From a virus: a DNA stretch of 58,886 nucleotides. The notes beneath the pieces were generated by a model that saw nothing but the letters and a program-made list of their open reading frames with translations, searched no databases and was not told the origin of the DNA. How positions within the stretch are numbered: position 1 is the stretch's first letter; every line of letters starts with the position of its first letter. Location: IMG/VR virus record IMGVR_UViG_3300006484_000012, positions 1 to 58,886 of that record; one strand, written 5' to 3'. This document shows, in pieces, positions 8,020-15,668 of the stretch. Position numbers and translations under genes: made by a program.

Positions 8020-8630
8020 TGAATACAGAACTAATAGTAGCTATAATAACTGCTGTAACAACTTCTGTAGTTGGTCCTGTAGCGGTACATTACGTAAAGT
8101 CAATAACTGATAAAAAGAAGAAAGATTCATTGTTAGAGTCTATGGAGTTTGACCAGACTATAACTGATAAACTTTCTGAAATAAGAAAAGACAGCAACAG
8201 TGATAGAGTTTGGTTAGTACAATTTCATAATGGAGGACACTTTTACCCAACAGGAAAATCTATACAAAAATTTAGCATGGTCTACGAAGTGGTATCTTCT
8301 GGAGTAGTACCTTGTCAAACACAATTTCAAAACATTCCAGCTAGCTTATTTAGCAAATCAATACACAGTTTATATAAGGGTTCTATTATATCAATACCAG
8401 ATACAACTGTATCAGAAAGACAATACGAGGGGTTTACTTCGGTAATACACAGCGCTAATGTTAAAAGTGCTTATATGTTTCCTTTGTATACAATAAAAAA
8501 TGAATTTATAGGTATTGTAGGGATAGACTACGTAACTAAAAAAAGAGACTTAAGAGAAAAAGAACTTACAGATTTTGATTTAGATTTATCAACAATAGGT
8601 GGAGTATTAAACAATTATTTAAAGACATGA
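8019..8630 (+). CDS. Membrane-anchored GAF-domain-like protein
   Basis: A 203-residue protein. An N-terminal hydrophobic segment (about 4-25: LIVAIITAVTTSVVGPVAV) is followed by a short basic helix, which suggests a single-pass anchor with the rest in the cytoplasm. The remainder looks like a GAF-type sensor domain, with DRVWLVQFHNGG, a SMVYEVVS segment, AYMFPLY and FIGIVGIDYV. No kinase or cyclase domain is attached. GAF domains bind small ligands; here the ligand is unknown. It could act in superinfection exclusion, lysis timing or sensing of host state. It overlaps the next gene by four bases. Confidence 0.6.
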   Translation: MNTELIVAIITAVTTSVVGPVAVHYVKSITDKKKKDSLLESMEFDQTITDKLSEIRKDSNSDRVWLVQFHNGGHFYPTGKSIQKFSMVYEVVSSGVVPCQTQFQNIPASLFSKSIHSLYKGSIISIPDTTVSERQYEGFTSVIHSANVKSAYMFPLYTIKNEFIGIVGIDYVTKKRDLREKELTDFDLDLSTIGGVLNNYLKT

Positions 8631-8890
8631 TAAAGTTATTAAGTTTACTTGAAGAATACGGCGGTGGAGAGTACATTCTCCCAAAAGATCATAAAGCTGG
8701 TATTAGAGTCCCTAAAGGTGGGGCTTGTTGCGCTAATTGCAGCTACTGGAATGAAGGAAAAGAAGACAAACCAGGTAATTGCAGCAATGAACTATATAAA
8801 AAATGGAGTGGTAATGAGAGTATTCCATATGATCCATTAGAGTATTGTACGGACTGGTGGGAGCCTAAGAAAGTAGAAAAGGCCAAATAG
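8627..8890 (+). CDS. Small cysteine-rich protein with capsid-targeting-like leader
   Basis: An 87-residue protein that starts MIKLLSLLEEYGGGEY, with a possible LLE-E cleavage step. The rest holds a cysteine cluster: GACCANCSYW, then PGNC, and PYDPLEYCTDWWEP. Spacing and aromatic context resemble the small HiPIP-like cysteine domains seen in phage proteins, so an iron-sulfur or zinc site is likely. A second reading frame inside the gene (8649-8840) is a shadow. The function is unknown. Confidence 0.55.
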   Translation: MIKLLSLLEEYGGGEYILPKDHKAGIRVPKGGACCANCSYWNEGKEDKPGNCSNELYKKWSGNESIPYDPLEYCTDWWEPKKVEKAK

Positions 8891-8895
8891 GTCTA

Positions 8896-8903
8896 TATTT
8901 ATA
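8896..8903 (+). promoter_or_regulatory. TATTTATA motif in a 12-base dyad
   Basis: The surrounding TATATTTATATA (8894-8905) is nearly palindromic and ends only a few bases before the ATG at 8909. If it were a promoter, the message would be nearly leaderless. Confidence 0.42.
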
Positions 8904-8908
8904 TACAT

Positions 8909-9439
8909 ATGAAACCTAATTATCATTATATATTTCAAAATAAGCTGTTAGAAGCTGCTGAGATAACGCCAATCGAAACAGAATCTAACTTAGAAAAGAT
9001 TCTTGCCAAATCCCCCAAAGTTACCTCTGTGCTATTAAAACTATTGACAACACAGAAGAGTAAAAATGATACAGCTTTAGAACAAATAAGAGAAACAGTA
9101 TCAGATATTAGGTGTATATCTTATAAGCCTACCACATTCAGAGTCGTAATACCTAACGGTAACTACTTCGATATAAAATACGACCCGACCCCATTAGAAC
9201 TACAATACCCAGAGGATTTTAAACCTTCTGATGCTTTCCAAGTAATAGCCAGCGGTAAAAAATATAATATAGTTAACAGGTCAGAATATGAACAAGCCTT
9301 AGATGCTATAAACGTATTACTTAAAAACAACCCTATAACAAAAGAACCGGAGCCAGAATCTGAGCCAGCATCAGCAGAAACACCTCCTGAAGGGGAGACT
9401 CCGCCAGAAGAAGAGATACCAACAGAACCTGCAGCATAA
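8909..9439 (+). CDS. Unknown phage protein with acidic Pro/Glu tail
   Basis: A 176-residue protein. Its beginning, MKPNYHYIFQNKLLEAAE, again contains an LLE-A step near residue 15. The central part (about 25-135) is a mixed alpha/beta domain with FRVVIPNGNYFDIKYDP. The last 35 residues are a low-complexity Pro/Glu/Thr tail. No known domain was recognised. The position within the block of leader-bearing genes suggests a head-associated protein. It shares its last base with the following metalloprotease gene. Confidence 0.55.
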   Translation: MKPNYHYIFQNKLLEAAEITPIETESNLEKILAKSPKVTSVLLKLLTTQKSKNDTALEQIRETVSDIRCISYKPTTFRVVIPNGNYFDIKYDPTPLELQYPEDFKPSDAFQVIASGKKYNIVNRSEYEQALDAINVLLKNNPITKEPEPESEPASAETPPEGETPPEEEIPTEPAA

Positions 9440-9870
9440 TGGACTTAAAATATCAAAATATTAACCAAGACGTACAGGTATCTGGACAAAATATTGTTCC
9501 ATACTTGCTTAATTTGGCTGAGTATATACAAAATTCAGGCATAACTATAATGCCCTATCCAAAAGTAACCATAGCAGCAACTACTGAAAATGCTAATGAT
9601 CCTTTTGGAAAAACTGCTTATTACGACCCAACACAGAGATCTGTGACATTATTTGTAGCAGGCAGACACATAAAAGATGTTTTGAGAAGCTATGCACACG
9701 AACTGATACACCATAACCAGAACCTTTCTGGAATGTTTGATCAAAACAACATTAATGCATTATCCGACCCAAAGTATGCAGAAAATGATAAACATCTTTT
9801 GAATATGGAAAAAGATGCCTATCTTCGTGGAAATATAGCATTTAGATTTTGGGAAGATTCAATGAAATAA
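9439..9870 (+). CDS. Zincin-type metalloprotease-like protein
   Basis: A 143-residue protein with a clear HExxH zinc motif, in AHELIHHNQ (about residues 92-100). Upstream is DPFGKTAYYDP and a strand SVTLFVAGRH; downstream is HLLNMEKDAYLRGNIAFR, whose Glu could be the third zinc ligand. The pattern matches small predicted metallopeptidases in T4-like environmental phages. No signal peptide is present, so it probably acts in the cytoplasm or in the virion. Substrates could be head proteins or host proteins; neither is shown. Confidence 0.7.
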   Translation: MDLKYQNINQDVQVSGQNIVPYLLNLAEYIQNSGITIMPYPKVTIAATTENANDPFGKTAYYDPTQRSVTLFVAGRHIKDVLRSYAHELIHHNQNLSGMFDQNNINALSDPKYAENDKHLLNMEKDAYLRGNIAFRFWEDSMK

Positions 9871-9871
9871 A

Positions 9872-10207
9872 ATGAAACAGTACATTATAACAGGCATTAT
9901 AGTAATAATAGCTATCGCACTTCTATACCCAGGATCTTACGATGATTCTAAATATGAACAAGCTATAGATAGCTTAAATGTAGAAATACAAATTAAACAA
10001 GATTCTATTAAAATATCTCAACTAAAAATAGATACTCTTGAACATAAGGTGCAGTTAGCCGAAGATAAAATAAGAGATAATCAAGGTAAAGTCAGAAAAA
10101 TATATGAAACATATGAAATACAAATTCAGTCTGTTGACAGCTATGACATTAATCAGCTTGAGCAGTTTTTCTCAGATAGATATAAAGATACAACAGGTAC
10201 CAAATAA
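9872..10207 (+). CDS. Spanin-like inner-membrane subunit (putative)
   Basis: A 111-residue protein. It begins with a hydrophobic segment (about 4-20: YIITGIIVIIAIALLY) without a lipobox, followed by a long coiled-coil region (about 28-85) and a C-terminal QLEQFFSDRYKD. The order N-terminal anchor plus periplasmic coiled coil is the layout of an i-spanin. The last 104 bases overlap the next gene in another frame, as in the Rz/Rz1 arrangement. In Bacteroidota phages such pairs often lie next to lysis genes, though no endolysin is seen here. The role is inferred from architecture only. Confidence 0.5.
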   Translation: MKQYIITGIIVIIAIALLYPGSYDDSKYEQAIDSLNVEIQIKQDSIKISQLKIDTLEHKVQLAEDKIRDNQGKVRKIYETYEIQIQSVDSYDINQLEQFFSDRYKDTTGTK

Positions 10208-10532
10208 CGATACCGTAAAGCTGCATAAAGATATAGCCAAGAAGGTAGCAAAAGATTTAGTATATTTAGATGCTATCAAAATTGAGAGGCGTATATTATT
10301 AGATAATATAGATATTTTAAAATCTATAAATACTTATAAAGATTATATAATAGTAAACAAAGACGAGCAGATAGACAAGTATAAGGGTATTATAAAAATA
10401 CAAGAGGATAAAGAGAAAGTATATGCTTCTAATATATCTAATTTAAAAACTGATTTAAAAAAGCAAAAGCTAGCTAAAAAACTATCTTTAGGATTGGTAT
10501 TACTAGCTTTAGGATTTGCTGTTGTGAAATAA
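10104..10532 (+). CDS. Spanin-like partner with signal peptide and C-terminal membrane segment (putative)
   Basis: A 142-residue protein whose ATG lies inside the previous gene in a different frame. Residues 1-24 look like a Sec signal peptide ending SLSSFSQ. A NNDTVKLHKDIAKKVAKDL segment, a coiled-coil region (about 60-120) and a C-terminal hydrophobic stretch (about 126-141) follow. There is no lipobox cysteine, so it is not a classical Rz1-type o-spanin. The pair could be a two-protein spanin variant or another envelope complex. A later internal start cannot be excluded, but the signal peptide supports the first ATG. Confidence 0.5.
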   Translation: MKHMKYKFSLLTAMTLISLSSFSQIDIKIQQVPNNDTVKLHKDIAKKVAKDLVYLDAIKIERRILLDNIDILKSINTYKDYIIVNKDEQIDKYKGIIKIQEDKEKVYASNISNLKTDLKKQKLAKKLSLGLVLLALGFAVVK

Positions 10533-10533
10533 G

Positions 10534-12114
10534 ATGTCGGATCAAGAAAAATCCATAAAAGAAATAATCAGGGAAGAGTACTTAAAATGTGCTGCTGACC
10601 CCGTATATTTTCTAAAGAAATTTGTATATATACAGACCAGTGAAGGTCGAATGTTATTCAATCCATATGTATTCCAAGAAAAGTTATTATTCCTACTTAA
10701 CAAGCACGATAGAACTCTTATCCTCAAATCAAGACAGCTTGGTATTACTACTCTTACTGCTGCATACGCTCTGTGGCTAATGACCTTTAAGAAAGATCAA
10801 TCTATCTTAGCACTGGCTCCTACACAAGAAAAAGCTAGAAATATAGTAGATAAAGTAAGATTTGCTTATGATAATCTACCAAGTTGGATTAAAATACCTT
10901 CAGTAGAAGACAATAAATTAACTCTTATCCTAAACAATGGATCAAAGATTAAAGCAGCTTCTGGAGCCTCTGAGAGTGCCAGGGGTTATACTGCTAATGT
11001 GCTAGTATTAGATGAGGCAGCCTTCATTGAAAATGCTGAGGATTTATGGGGATCAGCACAGCAAACCCTTGCAACTGGTGGTAGGGCTATTGTATTATCT
11101 ACTCCAAATGGAGTCGGACAGTGGTTCCACCAACAATGGGTAGGCGCAGAATCAGAAGATAATAATTTCCTCCCTGTTAGGCTACCGTGGAGTGTACACC
11201 CAAGCAGAAATCAAAAATGGAGAGAAGATCAAGATAAGGAATTAGGTAAAAGAATGGCTGCACAAGAGTGCGACTGTAATTTTATATCTTCTGGAGATAC
11301 CTATTTTGAAGCAGAAGACTTAGAATACTACACAGAAAGAACAAAAGATCCTATAGAACAAAGAGGCCCTCACAAAGATTATTGGATATGGGAATACCCT
11401 AAACCAGATGGTAATTATATGCTGATCATAGATACGGCTAAAGGAGACGGTTCTGACTCTTCTGTAATACAAGTCATAGATGTGTTTAGCGGATCTCAAA
11501 TAGCTGAGTATAGAGGAGATATGGACACCAAAAGCCTATCTAAGTTTGCTGTAGCCATAGCCACTGAATACAACAGTGCCCTTTTAATCGTAGAAAACAC
11601 AGGTTTAGGACATGCTACGATAACAGATGTTCTAGAATTGAATTATAATAATATATACTATTCTCCTAAAGGGGATACTCTAAATGTATCGCAGTACATC
11701 ACCCAGATGTACAACTACGATACCAGTAAAATGACTCCTGGATTTACAACATCCACAAAAACAAGACCGGAAGTTCTACTATCTTTCAAACAATACATAA
11801 GAGATCACAGTATATCTGTTAATTCTAGAAGATTAGTCTCAGAAATGTCTACCTTTATATGGAAAAACAGTAAGCCACAAGCTCAATCTGGATACCATGA
11901 TGACTGTGTAATGGCCTATGCTATAGGGATGTTCCTTAGGGATAGTGCTATTCATTATAAAAATAAAGGAATAGATATGCAAAGGGCTTTACTAAACAAT
12001 ATATCAAGAGTGTCAGGAGTGGGTAAAAATAATGCACCTAACCAGAACCAATTTGTGAACCCATATAACATGAATGTAAATGGTCAACAGGAAGATATTA
12101 CCTGGCTATTATAA
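10534..12114 (+). CDS. Terminase large subunit (gp17-like)
   Basis: The DNA-packaging motor: an ATPase that drives DNA into the prohead and a nuclease that cuts concatemers. The protein has 526 residues. ATPase: Walker A-like SRQLGITT (66-73), Walker B VLVLDEA (156-162), and coupling motif STPNG (189-193). RNase H-like nuclease: LIIDTAKGDGSD with D300, E354 in LIVENTG, and HDD at 455-457. All expected acidic residues are present. The small subunit gene is not recognised nearby. In T4 the sheath and tube genes separate terminase and portal; here the portal follows directly after a 47-base gap. Confidence 0.95.
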   Translation: MSDQEKSIKEIIREEYLKCAADPVYFLKKFVYIQTSEGRMLFNPYVFQEKLLFLLNKHDRTLILKSRQLGITTLTAAYALWLMTFKKDQSILALAPTQEKARNIVDKVRFAYDNLPSWIKIPSVEDNKLTLILNNGSKIKAASGASESARGYTANVLVLDEAAFIENAEDLWGSAQQTLATGGRAIVLSTPNGVGQWFHQQWVGAESEDNNFLPVRLPWSVHPSRNQKWREDQDKELGKRMAAQECDCNFISSGDTYFEAEDLEYYTERTKDPIEQRGPHKDYWIWEYPKPDGNYMLIIDTAKGDGSDSSVIQVIDVFSGSQIAEYRGDMDTKSLSKFAVAIATEYNSALLIVENTGLGHATITDVLELNYNNIYYSPKGDTLNVSQYITQMYNYDTSKMTPGFTTSTKTRPEVLLSFKQYIRDHSISVNSRRLVSEMSTFIWKNSKPQAQSGYHDDCVMAYAIGMFLRDSAIHYKNKGIDMQRALLNNISRVSGVGKNNAPNQNQFVNPYNMNVNGQQEDITWLL

Positions 12115-12124
12115 TAATACTCGA

Positions 12125-12132
12125 TATTTATA
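12125..12132 (+). promoter_or_regulatory. TATTTATA motif before portal gene
   Basis: Sits in TCGATATTTATATATA in the terminase-portal gap, 29 bases before the portal ATG. Confidence 0.45.
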
Positions 12133-12161
12133 TATATTAAAATGATAAATTACTAATAATT

Positions 12162-14018
12162 ATGCCGGTAGATAAGTCGCTTTTTCCCAGGCTCAAACGT
12201 TTATTCTCCACTGACGTTGTCGTAAGAAATGTTGGAGGTAAGCAGCTGCGAGTAATGGACGTAGAGAGAATACAATCTTTCGGACAGCTGCAGACAAACT
12301 CTCTAGTAGATAGATTCACAAGGCTACATAAAGCAGGTCAAAGGATGCAGTTTAACCCAACGTTAAACTACCAAACTCTAAGACTCCAGTTGTACGCAGA
12401 CTATGAAGCCATGGACACAGACGGTCTAGTATCTTCAGTACTGGATATATTATGTGAAGAAGCTACCCTAAAAGGAGACACTAACGAAGTTCTAAAGATC
12501 AGAAGTTCTAATGAGAATATCCAGAAAATCTTATACAATCTATTCTATCAGGTATTAAATGTAGAATTTAATCTACCTATGTGGATAAGGTCTATGTGTA
12601 AATATGGTGACTTCTTTTTGAAATTAGATATTGCTGAGAAGTTTGGAGTATATGGGGTAAGACCTTTATCAGTATATGATATGATTCGTGAAGAAGGACA
12701 AGATCCAAATAACCCATCATATATTAAATTCATATATGACCCAGTTGCTGTAGCTGGTGGAACCACTGCTACTAAAAATAAAGAGTCTTTTGAGAACTTT
12801 GAGATAGCTCACTTTAGATTATTAACTGATACAAACTATCTTCCTTTTGGTAGATCTTATATAGAGCCTGCAAGGAAGTATTTTAAGCAGTATACCCTTA
12901 TGATGGATGCTATGCTATTGCATAGGATTATGAGGGCTCCTGAGAAGCGTGTATTCTACATTAACGTAGGTAATATACCTCCTAATGAAGTTAATGCGTT
13001 TGTACAACAGACTATTACTGGAATGAAGAAAACTCCATTTGTAGATCAACAAACAGGAGACTATAACCTGAAGTTCAATGTACAGAACATGATGGAAGAC
13101 TTCTACATCCCTGTAAGACCTGGAGACAATACTACAAAGATAGACACTACAAAAGGCTTAGAGTACGCTGGTATAGAAGACGTTGAGTTCCTTAGGGATC
13201 TTATGCTAGGTTCTATGAAAGTGCCTAAATCGTTCCTAAACTACTCAGACGAGCTTAACGGTAAATCAACTATTAGTGCATTAGATGTAAGGTTTAGTCG
13301 CACAGTTGAACGTTTACAGAGGATTATAATCAGTGAATTAGAAAAAATAGCGATAATTCATCTATATGTTCAAGGTTTTGAAGACGCTGATCTTCTTAAT
13401 TTTAACCTTGAATTGAATAACCCATCGATAATCTACGAACAAGAAAAGATAGCCCTCCTTAAAGAGAAGGTTGATCTTGCTGGAAATATCATGGATAAGA
13501 AGCTATTCTCTTCTGATTGGGTCGGAGATAAGATATTCCAGATGTCCGAAGATCAGATTAACGAACAGAGAGATCTTATAGCAGAAGACGTCAAGAGAAC
13601 CTTCAGATATAACCAAATAGAAAATGAAGGTAACGACCCTTCTATCTCTGGAGAGTCTTATGGTACGCCACACGACTTAGCATCTGTATATTCAGATGGT
13701 GGGAAGGAAGATCCTAATCTAGATGTGCCAGATCCATACGATGAGTTTGAAAAAAACCCAGTAGGCAGACCTAAAGAGAAAGCATCTATATTTAAAAGCG
13801 ATAAATCTGCTTTTGGTAGGGATCCGCTAGGTTCTAAAGGTATGAAACCAGACACTCCGTTTGACAAAACTAGGGTAGATAAAGTAAAACCGTTTGCATT
13901 AGAGTCCGCTCTGAGAGGCCTAGAAGGCAAAAGAAAAAAGAAAATTGTTCTATATGAACAAAAAGATCAAGAATCAGGGCTATTAGATGAAAGTAACCTT
14001 ATTAATCACGATATTTAG
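12162..14018 (+). CDS. Portal vertex protein (gp20-like)
   Basis: The dodecameric ring through which DNA enters and leaves the head. With 618 residues it is somewhat longer than T4 gp20 (524). Family features: an N-terminal FPRLKRLFSTDVVVRNVGG, the DMIREEG and NFEIAHFRLL segments of the wing, YIEPARKYFKQYTLMMDAML in the helical part, then YIPVRPGD and EFLRDLMLGSMKVPKSFL before the clip/crown. The final 120 residues are a flexible charged tail absent from T4 gp20. Position between terminase and prohead core genes agrees. It probably nucleates head assembly together with the core. Confidence 0.92.
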   Translation: MPVDKSLFPRLKRLFSTDVVVRNVGGKQLRVMDVERIQSFGQLQTNSLVDRFTRLHKAGQRMQFNPTLNYQTLRLQLYADYEAMDTDGLVSSVLDILCEEATLKGDTNEVLKIRSSNENIQKILYNLFYQVLNVEFNLPMWIRSMCKYGDFFLKLDIAEKFGVYGVRPLSVYDMIREEGQDPNNPSYIKFIYDPVAVAGGTTATKNKESFENFEIAHFRLLTDTNYLPFGRSYIEPARKYFKQYTLMMDAMLLHRIMRAPEKRVFYINVGNIPPNEVNAFVQQTITGMKKTPFVDQQTGDYNLKFNVQNMMEDFYIPVRPGDNTTKIDTTKGLEYAGIEDVEFLRDLMLGSMKVPKSFLNYSDELNGKSTISALDVRFSRTVERLQRIIISELEKIAIIHLYVQGFEDADLLNFNLELNNPSIIYEQEKIALLKEKVDLAGNIMDKKLFSSDWVGDKIFQMSEDQINEQRDLIAEDVKRTFRYNQIENEGNDPSISGESYGTPHDLASVYSDGGKEDPNLDVPDPYDEFEKNPVGRPKEKASIFKSDKSAFGRDPLGSKGMKPDTPFDKTRVDKVKPFALESALRGLEGKRKKKIVLYEQKDQESGLLDESNLINHDI

Positions 14019-14021
14019 TAA

Positions 14022-14029
14022 TATTTATA
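14022..14029 (+). promoter_or_regulatory. TATTTATA motif
   Basis: Lies in the 26-base gap after the portal gene, 15 bases before the next ATG. A near copy, GATATTTAG, lies just upstream across the portal stop. Confidence 0.43.
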
Positions 14030-14044
14030 GAAGATCAATATACA

Positions 14045-14887
14045 ATGAAGCTTAAACATAATAAACTTCGGAATACCGGCCTTTTGTTTGAATTGCTTGT
14101 TAGGCAAATCACTAGTGATACGCTTAATAACAGGGAATCCAAAGCCGTGGACATTCTGAAAAACAACTTTAACAATAACGCTATTGCTAAGGAGTATAAG
14201 ATATACAAGGCTCTTTTGAACAACAAGAACCTATCCGAAGCAAAAGCCAATATTGTCATAGAATCTGCTATAGAAGCACATAAGAAGCTTAATAAGAGCC
14301 TTCTAAATACTCAAAAGTATAAGCTAATATCTCAGATTAAGGAGAACTACGACATTGAGGAGTTCTTTAAATCTAAGATTGACAACTACAAGACTTTAGC
14401 ATCTGTATATATGATGTTTGAGATGTACCAATCTGACAATATTGATCCTGAAAACCAAGTGAAATATAAGTTTTCCATTATGGAAGACATTTGCGATGGT
14501 GTAAAAACCAAGAGCAAAGACCCGGTATTGGAAGAATACGAGGGTTACGATAAAGGCACCAAAGCTTTAGTGTATAAGCTAATGGTACAGAAATTCAACG
14601 AGAAGTATACTCAGTTTAACTCAAAACAGAAGAAGCTTTTAAAAGAATATATAAATAATATATCAACTCCTGATACTTTTAAAGAATATGTAAATGAAGA
14701 ATTTACAAAACTAAAGACTAAATTAACCAATCTATCATCTAAAATATCAGATGAAGTGAGGAAAGTTAAGCTACAGGAAGTAGTAAACATAATAAAGCCT
14801 ATACCACAACACAAGCAAGTTTGTGATCTAGACTTAGAAAACCTACTTCATTATTATGAACTAGAAAAAGAGATGGAAAATGTCTAA
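14045..14887 (+). CDS. Conserved helical protein of the prohead gene cluster
   Basis: A 280-residue, almost entirely helical, Lys/Asn-rich protein that starts MKLKHNKLRNTGLLFELLVRQ. Similar proteins with the HNK-RNTGLLFELLVR opening lie between portal and prohead protease genes in T4-like environmental phages, where T4 has gp67 and gp68. A prohead core or assembly role is therefore likely, but this rests on position. No enzyme motif or membrane segment is visible. It overlaps the next gene by eight bases in another frame. Confidence 0.65.
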   Translation: MKLKHNKLRNTGLLFELLVRQITSDTLNNRESKAVDILKNNFNNNAIAKEYKIYKALLNNKNLSEAKANIVIESAIEAHKKLNKSLLNTQKYKLISQIKENYDIEEFFKSKIDNYKTLASVYMMFEMYQSDNIDPENQVKYKFSIMEDICDGVKTKSKDPVLEEYEGYDKGTKALVYKLMVQKFNEKYTQFNSKQKKLLKEYINNISTPDTFKEYVNEEFTKLKTKLTNLSSKISDEVRKVKLQEVVNIIKPIPQHKQVCDLDLENLLHYYELEKEMENV

Positions 14888-15113
14888 GAAAGATATGAAA
14901 GAGATGTCTTCTACAGGCGGAGGAGCTCCAGCAGCAGATCAAGGACATGCTAATCCAGGAGAAGGAGAAGGCATGGCTACTAAATTTGGGTTTGGCGGTG
15001 CAGGTGGGACTAAGGCTAAGAGAAAAAAAGGATTAATGAAGAAAAAAGTTGCTGAGTCTGAAGATATTGACTTAGCTCTAGAATATAAAAGACTATTTAA
15101 AAAGGAACTATAA
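14880..15113 (+). CDS. Small Gly-rich, basic head-associated protein
   Basis: A 77-residue protein with a Gly/Ala-rich first half (TGGGAPAADQGHANPGEGEG), a basic patch (TKAKRKKGLMKKK) and an acidic-aliphatic tail. It has no recognisable domain. Size and place between portal and protease suggest a core component comparable to T4 gp67, which is small and removed by proteolysis. That is only an analogy; T4 gp67 is acidic and this protein is not. Its last base is shared with the next start. Confidence 0.5.
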   Translation: MSKKDMKEMSSTGGGAPAADQGHANPGEGEGMATKFGFGGAGGTKAKRKKGLMKKKVAESEDIDLALEYKRLFKKEL

Positions 15114-15667
15114 TGACAACACAGCAATTATACCAAAAGGTATTGAATGAGCAAATGACTGAATCAGAATTTCTTTGGCACGTTAGGAGAAACCCTACGT
15201 ACAATGATATGTTGACCAACACAATGTCATATAAAGATACTGTATCTAAATTGAAAGGAAGAGGACACATATCTGACCCCAACGCTAAATCAGAAATAAA
15301 GACTGGCTATAATTTCTTTAGTGCGTTTAAAGCACTACAGGAATCTCTTACCGAAGGTAAAAAGCAAAAACTTAAAGGTGGTAAAGGAGATAAGCTAACA
15401 GCTGATGATGTAAACTATTATGAGTTTACGAAAGGATGGAAGCATGAGCTTGAGCATACTGACGACATTGATAAAGCAAAAGAAATCGCTTTAGACCATC
15501 TTGCTGAGGATCCAAACTATTATACTCGTCTTGATATGATCGAGTACAAAGCGAAGAAAAAGAATCGTAATGATCTTCCTATTGAAATTAAAAAGAATAA
15601 TTTTAAAGATAAGGAAAATCAAATGAAGAACGCCCCTAAGAAAAAAGCTCCTAAAAAGGACAAATAG
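15113..15667 (+). CDS. Head-cluster protein with DUF5661-like domain
   Basis: A 184-residue protein. The N-terminal MTTQQLYQKVLNEQ offers an LNE-Q step comparable to a prohead protease site. The middle (about 85-150) has a domain with FTKGWKHELEHTDDIDKAKE and ALDHLAEDPNYYTRLDMIE, a pattern that I associate with the DUF5661 type found in phage proteins. The last 30 residues are Lys-rich. It is probably a structural or packaged protein; no catalytic motif is seen. Confidence 0.55.
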   Translation: MTTQQLYQKVLNEQMTESEFLWHVRRNPTYNDMLTNTMSYKDTVSKLKGRGHISDPNAKSEIKTGYNFFSAFKALQESLTEGKKQKLKGGKGDKLTADDVNYYEFTKGWKHELEHTDDIDKAKEIALDHLAEDPNYYTRLDMIEYKAKKKNRNDLPIEIKKNNFKDKENQMKNAPKKKAPKKDK

Positions 15668-15668
15668 G

